A DNA stretch of 34,671 bases from Alphaproteobacteria bacterium (GTDB taxonomy: Bacteria; Pseudomonadota; Alphaproteobacteria; Sphingomonadales; Kordiimonadaceae), in the NCBI GenBank assembly GCA_021774735.1, contig JAJFIS010000040.1, positions 1 to 34,671 on the forward strand, given 5' to 3'. Numbering within the stretch: position 1 is the stretch's first letter; every line of letters begins with the position of its first letter. Positions 27,051 through 34,600 of the stretch are shown here, piece after piece. Both the position numbers and the translations under genes were made by a program. Below the pieces are notes generated by a model, which was given only the letters and a program-made list of their open reading frames with translations, ran no database searches and had not been told where the DNA came from.

Positions 27051-27818
27051 TTAACTGTCCTTTTTACGGTGTTCAGCAATTTTGGTGACATCCGCTTCGG
27101 GCAATATGCCCAAGCGACGCGCCACTTCTTGGTAAGCTTCCATCTCGCCGCCAAGGTCCCGCCGGAAGCGGTCTTTATCAAGCTTTTCGCCAGTTTTTAA
27201 GTCCCACAGGCGGCATCCATCGGGGCTAATTTCATCTGCCAGAATAACCCGGCATTCTTCGCCTTCATAAAGACGGCCAAATTCCAGCTTAAAATCAACG
27301 AGCTTAATGCCGATTGCGTGAAACAGCCCGGACATGAAATCATTGACGCGCAAGGCGTTATGCATCATTTCATCCAGCTCTTCGCCCGTGGCCCAGCCAA
27401 AGTTAAGCGCATGTTCTTCTGAGATAACAGGATCACCAAACTCGTCGGATTTATAGCAATATTCCACGAGCGGTTCGCGCAGCGGTGTGCCCTCAGCTAT
27501 GCCAAGGCGCTTACAAATGCTGCCGGCGGCGATATTACGCACAATCACTTCAACGGGGATAATTTCCACGGCTTTCACCAATTGTTCCCGCATGCTGGTA
27601 CGCTCAATAAAATGATTTTCCACGCCGATGTTTGATAGCGCGGTCATAACATATTCACTGATGTGATTATTGATCACGCCTTTGCCGTTCAAAGTGCCTT
27701 TTTTTTCGGCATTGAAGGCGGTGGCATCGTCTTTAAAATAGGTGATTATTGTGCCAGGGTCAGGACCTTCAAAAAGGATTTTGGCCTTGCCCTCATAAAT
27801 CTTGGTTCGACGTGTCAT
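27051..27818 (-). CDS. purC: SAICAR synthetase PurC
   Basis: 255 residues from ATG 27818. It joins aspartate to CAIR in purine synthesis. The protein starts [20 protein letters not shown] and includes [43 protein letters not shown] and [15 protein letters not shown], the family's signature blocks. I chose 27818 because CAGGAA lies upstream and homologues start MxRRxxIYEGKAK; an open frame continues to 27893 without support. First gene of the minus-strand pur block. Confidence 0.98.
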   Translation of the reverse strand: MTRRTKIYEGKAKILFEGPDPGTIITYFKDDATAFNAEKKGTLNGKGVINNHISEYVMTALSNIGVENHFIERTSMREQLVKAVEIIPVEVIVRNIAAGSICKRLGIAEGTPLREPLVEYCYKSDEFGDPVISEEHALNFGWATGEELDEMMHNALRVNDFMSGLFHAIGIKLVDFKLEFGRLYEGEECRVILADEISPDGCRLWDLKTGEKLDKDRFRRDLGGEMEAYQEVARRLGILPEADVTKIAEHRKKDS

Positions 27819-27949
27819 ATAACAGTGTTCCTGTACACGGAATTGGACGTTCAGATTCGCCGCGAACATAGCCGAAGCATTCTTTTTTCTCAATCATTGT
27901 TTCGCGATAAAAGCCGCTTATATGATAAAAGATAGCAGGCGGGTCTTTT

Positions 27950-27980
27950 TGGGGCAAAAATATGCAAAAAAGTTGCCCCA
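27950..27980. promoter_or_regulatory. Perfect inverted repeat between purC and the DUF1476 gene
   Basis: TGGGGCAA (27950-27957) and TTGCCCCA (27973-27980) are perfectly complementary with 15 bases between them. The pair lies in the divergent 243-bp spacer, so it could be an operator for either gene. A T-run is present on the left side only outside the stem, so it is not a typical terminator. It does not match the enterobacterial PurR box. Function inferred from position. Confidence 0.4.
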
Positions 27981-28061
27981 ATGGCCTTGGAAGTATGATA
28001 GTTAGCAAGCGAATAAAAAGAATCAGTCTTTAGGCTTGTAAATATTTTGGAGAAACTACCG

Positions 28062-28385
28062 ATGACCACTTTTGAAGGCCGTGAAAAAGCCTATGAAGAT
28101 CGTTTTGCCCGTGATGAGGCAATGATGTTTAAAGCCCGCGCACGCAGGAATAAGCTTTTTGGCTATTGGGCGGCAAGTGAGATGAATATAAGCGGCGCGG
28201 ACGCTGATAAATATGCGGGTTCCGTTGTGATTGCTGACCTCGAAGAAGACGGCGATGCGGATGTCATCCGTAAAGTGAAAGCCGATTTTGATGCCGCAGG
28301 CATTGATATGAGTGAGCACCGCTTAGAAAAGCACCTCTCAGAAGAATTTGCCCGCGCTAAGGTGCAAATCGAGAGCGAAGCTTAG
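28062..28385 (+). CDS. DUF1476 protein, ATP synthase inhibitor subunit zeta
   Basis: 107 residues. In alphaproteobacteria this family is the zeta inhibitor that blocks the F1-ATPase rotor, using an N-terminal inhibitory helix. The protein begins MTTFEGREKAYEDRFARDEAMMFKARARRNKLFG, which is highly characteristic, and continues with a four-helix fold including DVIRKVKADF. I chose ATG at 28062 because GGAGAA stands 8 bases upstream; the frame is open to an ATG at 28047. The neighbour purC, divergently oriented, is a frequent partner in this class. Confidence 0.94.
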   Translation: MTTFEGREKAYEDRFARDEAMMFKARARRNKLFGYWAASEMNISGADADKYAGSVVIADLEEDGDADVIRKVKADFDAAGIDMSEHRLEKHLSEEFARAKVQIESEA

Positions 28386-28434
28386 GCCGTTACTGACAAA
28401 AAATGGGTTTATACTCCAAATGCATGGTTTGATA

Positions 28435-29610
28435 TTAAGCCATGGGGTATAGAAGTGGTAGCCATCGCTCAATAGCATTCACAGGGAAACCCAACCTGAC
28501 TGGCCCACGGACGCTGTCGGAAACCAGATAGCCTTCCTGTAGCAAAGCACCCATTACATCGCGGGCTTGGCGTTCTTTATAGCCCGTTATTTCGCTCGCT
28601 TGACCTCGCTTAAATTCCCCTGCAAGGACGGCCTCCCTTAAAAGCTTAAAGGACCCTTTTGGTAATCGACGCGCTGCGGTTTCATCATTAATATATCTTT
28701 CAATACGACCAAGAAATTCACGCATGTCCAACAGCTTAGCCATATAGTCTACTTGGTCGATGCAGCATTTTAAGAAGAAAACACAAAAATCTGTTAAAGC
28801 GGTTTCGCTTAAATTACCGCGACCATCCAAGTCTCCCCGACGTGGCTCATCAGCACTAGCAAGAAGTTCTTTATAGGCCATAACATTTCTGGCCAGCCCC
28901 CTTGATATTGACCATAGATTACTGCCAATACCAATCTGTTGGAGATAGGCATGCGAAAATAATCGTACAACCCGGCCATTGCCGTCTATGAAAGGGTGGA
29001 TCCAAACAAAACGATGATGTGATGCGGCGACGGCTATAATTTGTTGCACTTTTGAAAGCCGATTGGGCATATATGCTTCTTCAAACCGTCGCAAAAACCG
29101 GTGAAGATTCTGCGCTTTTGGCGGTAGATGCTTGCCAACTTGGACTTCGGTCATTCTAATTTCACCAGGCGTTATAGCCAGATGTTTTTTGGTGTTTGGG
29201 TTTATAGACCATAATAATTCCGGCGGTAGATGTTCATAGAATTCCCAGTGAATTGCTGTGAAAAAATCAGGCGATGTGATGTTGGCACCGAACTTATTAT
29301 TGTCAATCTTCTGCTGGACGTGAATATGGGCGACCGCTTCAAGTTGAAGGTTTCTTTTTTCTATATCGTCGGAAAAATCTTGAGCAAGTGCCGCATCAAT
29401 ATCCTTTGGGTGGGTGTTATGGCCTTCGATCAAGTTGCTGTAATAGCAATTCATGGAGCGCACCAAATTACCCACAGACTTTTGGAGCACAGGATTTATC
29501 GTGCCCGCAAGGGCACCCGCCCTTGTCGCCAAAGTTAGGGCTAGGTCCTCAAGCTCGCGGTTCCCTGTTGGGGGCAGCATTGGTTCCATATATGTTATAT
29601 CTTGAGGCAT
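28435..29610 (-). CDS. fic: Fic family protein (AMPylase type, class II)
   Basis: 391 residues. Fic enzymes move AMP or similar groups from nucleotides to target proteins. The active site HPFIDGNGRVVR is at 205-216 with the catalytic His205. An N-terminal inhibitory helix motif SNLIEG (S58 to G63) fits the (S/T)xxxE(G/N) autoinhibitory pattern, so class II with intramolecular inhibition. The C-terminus (about 310-385) has helical turns with KGSFKLLREAVLAGEFKRG and ASEITGYKERQARDVMGALLQEGYLVSDS, a winged-helix DNA-binding domain, so it may regulate its own gene. Paired repeats lie directly upstream. The gene follows speE by 155 bases. Probably accessory. Confidence 0.93.
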   Translation of the reverse strand: MPQDITYMEPMLPPTGNRELEDLALTLATRAGALAGTINPVLQKSVGNLVRSMNCYYSNLIEGHNTHPKDIDAALAQDFSDDIEKRNLQLEAVAHIHVQQKIDNNKFGANITSPDFFTAIHWEFYEHLPPELLWSINPNTKKHLAITPGEIRMTEVQVGKHLPPKAQNLHRFLRRFEEAYMPNRLSKVQQIIAVAASHHRFVWIHPFIDGNGRVVRLFSHAYLQQIGIGSNLWSISRGLARNVMAYKELLASADEPRRGDLDGRGNLSETALTDFCVFFLKCCIDQVDYMAKLLDMREFLGRIERYINDETAARRLPKGSFKLLREAVLAGEFKRGQASEITGYKERQARDVMGALLQEGYLVSDSVRGPVRLGFPVNAIERWLPLLYPMA

Positions 29611-29624
29611 TCAAAATACCATTT

Positions 29625-29650
29625 AAATTGCCGGTATTATTGCCGGTAAT
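29625..29650. repeat. 26-bp direct repeat upstream of fic, copy 1
   Basis: The unit runs AAATTGCCGGTATTA then T then TGCCGGTAAT. It differs by one base from copy 2 at 29728-29753. Within it TGCCGGT occurs twice at an interval of about 12 bases, so each copy is itself a tandem pair. It lies 15 bases before the fic start codon on the minus strand, where a repressor or activator would sit. Confidence 0.85.
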
Positions 29651-29727
29651 GATTATGCAATATTAAATATATATAACAGATAATTATGTTATTAACAAGC
29701 ATGATATTATTGATATTAATGCCTGTA

Positions 29728-29753
29728 AAATTGCCGGTATTAGTGCCGGTAAT
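29728..29753. repeat. 26-bp direct repeat upstream of fic, copy 2
   Basis: Same unit as copy 1 with G in place of T at the sixteenth base. The repeats start 103 bases apart, with an AT-rich stretch between them. On the minus strand the 12-base period ACCGGCAnTAAT can be followed in weaker form beyond the copy, as ACAGGCATTAAT near 29713-29724. Copy 2 lies 13 bases past the end of speE. The most likely reading is an iterated operator for fic, possibly bound by the Fic winged helix; this is inference. Confidence 0.85.
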
Positions 29754-29765
29754 ATATAGCCAAAA

Positions 29766-30662
29766 TTACTTGCCCAGCCCCAGCCATTTTCGTTGCCAAG
29801 TGGGCAGGGCGAAGGCGGCTTGGTGAATATCGCTGTTATAATGTTTGGCGGTAAAGTCCTGCACGGGGTTGCGCAAGCTGACACCATCATGACTATAGAG
29901 GAAAAAGCCAAAGTCCGCCCCCGGGTATAATGGTATTCTGGTGTGATACATTTCCATATGGGGCAAAAGCCCAGTACGGCGCATGGCGCTGACCAAATTT
30001 TCACCGCCGCCGGATACTTCTTGCAAGAAACTACCGCCATCCATATCTAGGTATATGCTATCAGAATCGACGATGACGCCACCGCTTGAAAGTGTCGCGA
30101 CTAAGTTGGTCAAAAACTCTTCGGTAAATAGGCCTGCTGACGGACCAATAGGCTCGGTGAGGTCTAATATTATTACATCAAATTTATGACCTGCATATTT
30201 GGCTTTGCTAACAATTTTGCTGGCGTCTTCGGTGAATAATGTCACGCGGGGGTCGCTGTAGTTGCCCTCAACGCCCAAATATTCGTTCGACAAGTCAATG
30301 ACGCGGGCATCAATTTCTGCCATGGTGATATGGGTGACAAAGTCATGCTTTAGGGTTTCGCGCAAAATGCCGCCGTCACCACCGCCGATGATTAGCACCG
30401 ATGTATCGCGGCGCTCACGGCCCAACAGCGGCACATGCACCGCCATTTCATGGTAGATAAATTCGTCCGTTTGGCTGGCTTGGATATAACCATCCAACAC
30501 TAATATCCGCCCAAACTTCGCGTGATTATATATCTCAATGAGCTGATACGGGCTTTGCTCGCGGTGCAGCAGGGTCACGTCAAGTGCGGGGGCGATGCCC
30601 ATGCCGTCACTGCGCTCATGCCACCATTTTAGTGCTGCTTCTGATTCTGCGTCTCTGCTCAT
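29766..30662 (-). CDS. speE: Spermidine synthase (polyamine aminopropyltransferase)
   Basis: 298 residues. It adds an aminopropyl group from decarboxylated SAM to putrescine. The N-terminal beta part has SPYQLIEIYNHAKFGRILVLDGYIQASQTDEFIYHEM, the family signature; then VLIIGGGDGGILRE (GGGDGG at 93-98), MAEIDARVIDLS, and FDVIILDLTEPIGPSAGLFTEEF with the catalytic Asp. Its start overlaps speD by 4 bases, so the two are coupled. Length normal. Confidence 0.97.
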   Translation of the reverse strand: MSRDAESEAALKWWHERSDGMGIAPALDVTLLHREQSPYQLIEIYNHAKFGRILVLDGYIQASQTDEFIYHEMAVHVPLLGRERRDTSVLIIGGGDGGILRETLKHDFVTHITMAEIDARVIDLSNEYLGVEGNYSDPRVTLFTEDASKIVSKAKYAGHKFDVIILDLTEPIGPSAGLFTEEFLTNLVATLSSGGVIVDSDSIYLDMDGGSFLQEVSGGGENLVSAMRRTGLLPHMEMYHTRIPLYPGADFGFFLYSHDGVSLRNPVQDFTAKHYNSDIHQAAFALPTWQRKWLGLGK

Positions 30663-31063
30663 ATATCTTTGCCGCGCAAAATCTCATTCACTTCCATGCG
30701 CTCCGCCTTAAAAGCTTTGGCCAGAATTGGGGCGCAGGCTTCAGGCAGCGTGTCGCCGCACATAAAAACATCAAAAGCAGCATAATCATCGTCAGGCCAT
30801 GTATGGACAGAGATATGGCTTTCGGCCAAAACTGCCACACCACTAACACCGTTGGGCTCAAAAGGGTGCAGGTGAATATGCAGCAGGGTGGCGCGGGAGG
30901 CTTTGATGCAATCCCGCATCACTTTTTCAATGAAAGAGATATCGTTCAGCCGCTTTGCGCCGAACAGGTCGATAATAATATGCACCCCAGCATAACGCAC
31001 ACCGCCACGGGTTACGGTATAGTCGGCTTCTTTAACTTCTGTTTTGACGGTTTTATATTCCAT
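30659..31063 (-). CDS. speD: S-adenosylmethionine decarboxylase proenzyme
   Basis: 134 residues, the small prokaryotic class. It makes the decarboxylated SAM used by SpeE. The self-cleavage site is E81-S82-H83 in AVLAESHISVHTWP; S82 becomes the pyruvoyl group. Cys102 in FDVFMCGDT fits the conserved catalytic Cys. The gene is upstream of and overlapping speE. It diverges from the aminotransferase gene over a 104-bp spacer. Confidence 0.97.
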   Translation of the reverse strand: MEYKTVKTEVKEADYTVTRGGVRYAGVHIIIDLFGAKRLNDISFIEKVMRDCIKASRATLLHIHLHPFEPNGVSGVAVLAESHISVHTWPDDDYAAFDVFMCGDTLPEACAPILAKAFKAERMEVNEILRGKDI

Positions 31064-31167
31064 GGGGCGGTATTATCAGGGCAAAGCGCCATTGGAAAGA
31101 TGATTTTTGTGGCACTGCCCGCCGTGGCTGGTTATCTATAGACATAATTAAGTTCAAAGGATTTTCA

Positions 31168-32343
31168 ATGACCAATATTTACCCGCCCAAACGCATTTTA
31201 ATGGGGCCCGGCCCGTCTGATGTCCACCCCCGTGTTTTGCAGGCTATGGCGATGCCAACCATTGGTCATTTGGACCCTGTTTTCCAGCGCATGATGGACC
31301 AGAGCAAGGACTATTTGCGGGCGCTGTTCAAGACCGAAAATTCGCTGACCTTTCCCATCTCGGCCCCCGGCAGTGCGGGCATGGAGGCCTGCTTTGTCAA
31401 CTTGCTTGAGGCTGGTGACACGGCAATTGTTGTGCGCCACGGCGTTTTCGGGGACCGGATGCGTGAAAATGTTATACGTTGCGGCGCTAATGTCATTGTG
31501 GTGGACGCTGTTTGGGGTACCGCGCCGGATATGGCTTTAGTTGAAGATGCCTTGAAAGCTAACCCGCATGCATCCGTCCTTGCCTTTGTGCATGCGGAAA
31601 CCAGCACGGGCGTTGAGGCCGACGCCGGGGCGCTATGCGGCCTTGCGCAAAAATATAACTGCTTGAGCATTGTTGATATGGTCACCAGCCTTGGCGGCAT
31701 TCCTGTGGACGTGGACGGTTGGGGCGCAGACGCGGTTTATAGCGGCAGTCAGAAATGCCTGTCTTGTCCACCGGGCTTGTCTCCCGTTAGTTTTAGCGAA
31801 AAAGCACTGAACCGCATTCGCAGCCGCAAAACCCCGGTGCAAAGCTGGTTTTTGGACCTGTCCTTGGTGATGAATTACTGGGACGGCGAAGGGGGCCGCA
31901 GTTACCACCATACGGCGCCCGTGAACGCCATGTACGGCCTGAATGAAGCGCTCGCCATGCATATGGAAGAAGGCACGGACAATGTTCATGCCCGTCACCG
32001 CTTAATGCACACTGCGTTGGTTGCGGGGCTGGAGGCTATGGGCCTATCCATGTTGGTGGATGCCAGTTGCCGCTTGCCGCAGTTGAATGTGGTTACTGTG
32101 CCAGAAGGCGTCGATGAAGGCGCAGTGCGCGCGCATCTGCTTGCGCATTACGGGCTGGAAATTGGTGCGGGACTTGGGCCGCTCGCAGGCAAGGTATGGC
32201 GTATTGGCCTGATGGGCGAAGCCGCAAGGGCCAGCAATATCACCGTCTGCTTAAGCGCTCTCGGTGAAGCCCTGAACTTGCAACAACATAGCGCAGATAC
32301 GGGTGCGGCGCTTAGCGCTGCTCAAGCGGTTCTGGCAGGGTGA
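31168..32343 (+). CDS. Class V aminotransferase, alanine/serine-glyoxylate type
   Basis: 391 residues, fold-type I PLP enzyme. It has LMGPGPSDVHPRVLQAMA, the N-terminal signature of alanine-glyoxylate and serine-pyruvate aminotransferases; the cofactor Asp is D170 in SIVDMVTSLGG and the Schiff-base Lys is K196 in YSGSQKCLSCPPG. The C-terminal IGAGLGPLAGKVWRIGLMG is also typical. Such enzymes convert glyoxylate to glycine or make hydroxypyruvate from serine. The exact amino donor is not determined by sequence. It has no operon partner here; the next gene (parD) has its own promoter. Confidence 0.92.
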   Translation: MTNIYPPKRILMGPGPSDVHPRVLQAMAMPTIGHLDPVFQRMMDQSKDYLRALFKTENSLTFPISAPGSAGMEACFVNLLEAGDTAIVVRHGVFGDRMRENVIRCGANVIVVDAVWGTAPDMALVEDALKANPHASVLAFVHAETSTGVEADAGALCGLAQKYNCLSIVDMVTSLGGIPVDVDGWGADAVYSGSQKCLSCPPGLSPVSFSEKALNRIRSRKTPVQSWFLDLSLVMNYWDGEGGRSYHHTAPVNAMYGLNEALAMHMEEGTDNVHARHRLMHTALVAGLEAMGLSMLVDASCRLPQLNVVTVPEGVDEGAVRAHLLAHYGLEIGAGLGPLAGKVWRIGLMGEAARASNITVCLSALGEALNLQQHSADTGAALSAAQAVLAG

Positions 32344-32373
32344 AGGTGAAATGCTTGCGCCCTAGTTGCCAGT

Positions 32374-32402
32374 TTGCAAAATGTAGTAATTTTTGCTACA
32401 AT
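32374..32402 (+). promoter_or_regulatory. Sigma-70-type promoter of parD
   Basis: TTGCAA (32374-32379) and TACAAT (32397-32402) are separated by 17 bases, a near-ideal spacing. The -10 ends 29 bases before the parD start codon. An operator-like palindrome overlaps the spacer and -10. Confidence 0.75.
32382..32400. promoter_or_regulatory. Palindromic operator overlapping the parD promoter
   Basis: TGTAGTAA-TTT-TTGCTACA is an inverted repeat with one mismatch in 8 pairs. It covers the end of the spacer and most of the -10 hexamer. Type II antitoxins with a ribbon-helix-helix domain bind such sites and repress their own operon. Binding is inferred. Confidence 0.6.
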
Positions 32403-32431
32403 TTGTATTATGTAAGCAAGGAGTAAGGCAA

Positions 32432-32692
32432 ATGACACGTAATCCAAGTATCTCATTAACCGAGCATCAACAAAATGATATTGGCGATCTACTCAAGGGT
32501 GGACGCTACCAAAGCGTTAGCGAGATTATGCGGGCAGGTTTACGTCTTTTAATGGACCAAGAACAGCAAAGAGAAGCCGTTATTAAAAGGTTAGAAACCG
32601 CCGCCATTGAGGGATTAAATAGCAAAATTGTTGAAGATTTCGACGTTGATGACTTTCTAGCCCATAAGCGCAAACAACATAGCGAGGGCTAA
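32432..32692 (+). CDS. parD: ParD-like type II antitoxin
   Basis: 86 residues from ATG 32432, chosen because AAGGAG and AAGG stand just upstream; an open frame starts at 32393 without support. ParD neutralises the ribosome-independent gyrase toxin ParE and represses its operon. The N-terminus NPSISLTEHQQNDIGDLLKGGRYQSVSEIMRAGLRLLMDQE is a ribbon-helix-helix domain of the ParD/CC2985 type; the acidic C-terminus (VEDFDVDDFLAHKR) is the toxin-binding tail. The promoter and operator look intact. The toxin gene that should follow is a remnant, so this is probably an orphan antitoxin. Confidence 0.9.
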   Translation: MTRNPSISLTEHQQNDIGDLLKGGRYQSVSEIMRAGLRLLMDQEQQREAVIKRLETAAIEGLNSKIVEDFDVDDFLAHKRKQHSEG

Positions 32693-32834
32693 TGGGTGGC
32701 AAATATCATTTGGCGACAAAGCAAAATTTTTATCCGCTAATCCAAATGTGGGTGAAACAAAAATTCCAAACTTGCCAAGCGTTTGTGTTTTCCCACATAA
32801 AAATTATCTGTTTTTATTTGAAGCTACCAAAAAC
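32692..32834 (+). pseudogene. Remnant of a parE-like toxin gene
   Basis: An ATG overlaps the parD stop in TAATG, the usual ParDE coupling, and the frame opens with GGKYHLATKQ, like the start of ParE toxins. The frame then diverges. In another frame, 32781-32834 encodes CVFPHKNYLFLFEATKN, resembling the ParE C-terminal strand that reads FPxxxHLIFY. About 40-50 residues between these parts are missing and the end runs into the 3' end of purB, so the toxin cannot be made. Identification rests on short matches. Confidence 0.45.
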
Positions 32835-34121
32835 CCGCCCAAATATCGTATCTACATGTTTGGTGTGATAGTCCATGTTGAAGAGCGCGTCGAGTTGCGT
32901 GTGGCTGAGCTTGTCGGTGACAGTAGTGTCGGCTTTTAGCAGGTCGAGCAGCTGCAGCGTACCCCGGCTTTCCCACACTTTCATCGAATTTTCCTGCACC
33001 AATCGGTAAGCGTCTTCGCGGCTAACGCCCGCTTGGGTGAGCTCGAGCAGCACCCGCTGGCTGTTGGGAAGCCCGCCCATTTTGTTCATATTATCGGTCA
33101 TGTTCTCGGGGTAAACCAGCAGCTTATCCATCACCATCGTCAGCCGTGCGAGGCTGAAGTCCAGCGCCACCGTCGCATCGGGGCCGATGTAGCGCTCAAC
33201 CGAGCTGTGGGAGATATCACGTTCGTGCCAGAGCGCGACATTTTCCATCGCCGGGATGCTCATGGCGCGAATATACCGCGCTTGGCCGGTGAGGTTTTCG
33301 GTCAGGATCGGGTTTTTCTTGTGCGGCATAGCGCTGGAGCCTTTTTGGCCCTTGGAGAAATATTCCTGCGCTTCCAGCACTTCGGTGCGTTGCAAGTGGC
33401 GCACTTCGGTCGATAACCGCTCAACACAGCTGGCGATTACCGCGATAACGGCGAAATACATGGCGTGACGGTCGCGCGGTATCACCTGCGTCGATATTGG
33501 CTCAACGGTCAGCCCCATGGCGGTGGCGACATGCTCTTCCACGTAAGGATCTATATTGGCGAAAGTGCCGACAGCACCAGAGATAGCACAGGTGGAAACC
33601 TCGGCCCGTGCGGCAATCATGCGGCTGCGGCAGCGGTCAAATTCCGCGTAAGCTTGCGCCATTTTCAGGCCAAAGGTGATGGGTTCGGCGTGGATGCCGT
33701 GGCTGCGGCCAATACAGACGGTATATTTATGCTCTTCGGCCCGGCGTTTCAGCACCACCAGCAACTTGTCCAAATCGTCAATGATGATATCCGCCGCCCG
33801 CATTAGTTGCACGCTCAGGCAGGTATCAAGCACATCAGAGCTGGTCATGCCTTGGTGGACAAAGCGGGCTTCGTCGCCCACATGCTCGGCCAAATTGGTC
33901 AAGAAAGCGATCACATCATGCTTCACCTCGGCTTCAATTTCGTCGATGCGCTCAACCGACCAAGCACCCCGTTCCCACACGGCTTTGGCGGCGGCTTCGG
34001 GGATGCGCCCCAGCTTTGCGTTGGCGTCACAGGCGTGGGCTTCAATTTCAAACCAAATGCGAAAGCGGGTCTCAGCTTCCCAAATATCGGTCATTTGCTT
34101 GCGAGAATAGCGTGGGATCAT
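32814..34121 (-). CDS. purB: Adenylosuccinate lyase
   Basis: 435 residues from ATG 34121. It acts twice in purine synthesis, releasing fumarate from SAICAR and from adenylosuccinate. The start MIPRYSRKQMTDIWEAETRF, the TSSDVLDT segment, GRSHGIHAEPITFG and the mobile signature loop KGSSAMPHKKNP with the catalytic Ser are all typical. I chose 34121 because homologues start MIPRYSR and GGAG stands about 10 bases upstream; the frame is open to 34151. It is apart from the pur block here and has no co-directional neighbours. Its 3' end abuts the parE remnant. Confidence 0.97.
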   Translation of the reverse strand: MIPRYSRKQMTDIWEAETRFRIWFEIEAHACDANAKLGRIPEAAAKAVWERGAWSVERIDEIEAEVKHDVIAFLTNLAEHVGDEARFVHQGMTSSDVLDTCLSVQLMRAADIIIDDLDKLLVVLKRRAEEHKYTVCIGRSHGIHAEPITFGLKMAQAYAEFDRCRSRMIAARAEVSTCAISGAVGTFANIDPYVEEHVATAMGLTVEPISTQVIPRDRHAMYFAVIAVIASCVERLSTEVRHLQRTEVLEAQEYFSKGQKGSSAMPHKKNPILTENLTGQARYIRAMSIPAMENVALWHERDISHSSVERYIGPDATVALDFSLARLTMVMDKLLVYPENMTDNMNKMGGLPNSQRVLLELTQAGVSREDAYRLVQENSMKVWESRGTLQLLDLLKADTTVTDKLSHTQLDALFNMDYHTKHVDTIFGRVFGSFK

Positions 34122-34275
34122 GGGGTGTGAACTCCGTAATTTTATATGCACGAATTACTCTGCGGGTCATAGCCCATGAGCGGCAAATAGTCCAGCTTTG
34201 TCATTGTCTTCACTAAGCTTTGAATTGCCAATGAAAGCAAGAAGGAGCATCATACATTAAGGAAAAATAAAAAAT

Positions 34276-34407
34276 ATTTTAAGGCCGTCTGAAGTTACTA
34301 TTGAACAGTTCGATGAGTGTTTGCGAAATAACCTTTGGGGCGATGACTGTTGGGCTGAAGAACAGGAAGAGTATTTGAAATCCATTGAAAATGATCGATC
34401 TAAATAG
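34276..34407 (+). CDS. Small acidic open frame without a normal start codon
   Basis: About 43 residues, e.g. RPSEVTIEQFDECLRNNLWG followed by an acidic tail. Not recognised. An in-frame TAA at 34258-34260 separates it from ATG 34231 with AAGGAG nearby, so it is either a gene with a nonsense mutation, the remainder of a larger frame, or an ATT start (34276) with weak TAAGGA upstream. It ends 19 bases before the next open frame and may be cotranslated with it. Low certainty that it is expressed. Confidence 0.25.
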   Translation: MLRPSEVTIEQFDECLRNNLWGDDCWAEEQEEYLKSIENDRSK

Positions 34408-34426
34408 CAATTGAGAGAGGATGAAG

Positions 34427-34531
34427 ATGACATCGGGGAGTGAAGCTTTGTCGAAAGATTATAGGCAAATTTTTAATCAAGCTGAAAAACTTGCTGATAA
34501 TAACCAATATGTTGAATCAATTGCTCTTTAG
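34427..34531 (+). pseudogene. 5' end of an unknown gene, cut by the IS256-like element
   Basis: 34 residues, MTSGSEALSKDYRQIFNQAE and a further 14, ending in a stop TAG formed across the IS boundary at 34530-34531. AGAGAGG lies 6 bases before the ATG. The residues resemble the start of a helical repeat (TPR-like) protein, but the fragment is too short to name. The IS begins directly after the last native codon, so the gene was interrupted by the insertion. The rest is outside the window. Confidence 0.45.
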
Positions 34532-34572
34532 GTAGTGTCCTAAATTCCGTGTAAGTGACCATTTGGTTATAT

Positions 34573-34600
34573 TTCCAACATCAATATATTGATGTTGGAA
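34573..34600. repeat. Perfect 28-bp palindrome at the end of the transposase gene
   Basis: The half-site TTCCAACATCAATA (34573-34586) is followed directly by its exact complement (34587-34600). It contains the transposase stop codon (34581-34583) and sits 23 bases inside the terminal repeat. As RNA it would form a strong hairpin without a long T-run. It may stop translation or transcription readthrough, or be a protein site for the IS. Confidence 0.95.

Noticed and set aside
29611-29765. CRISPR array for the repeats before fic
   Set aside because: Only two copies, unequal internal structure and no cas genes; the spacing of 103 bases start to start also does not fit.
32748-32939. 63-residue frame 32748-32939 as a separate gene
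   Set aside because: Its second half is antisense to the purB 3' end; the first part is better explained as frame-shifted parE remnant.
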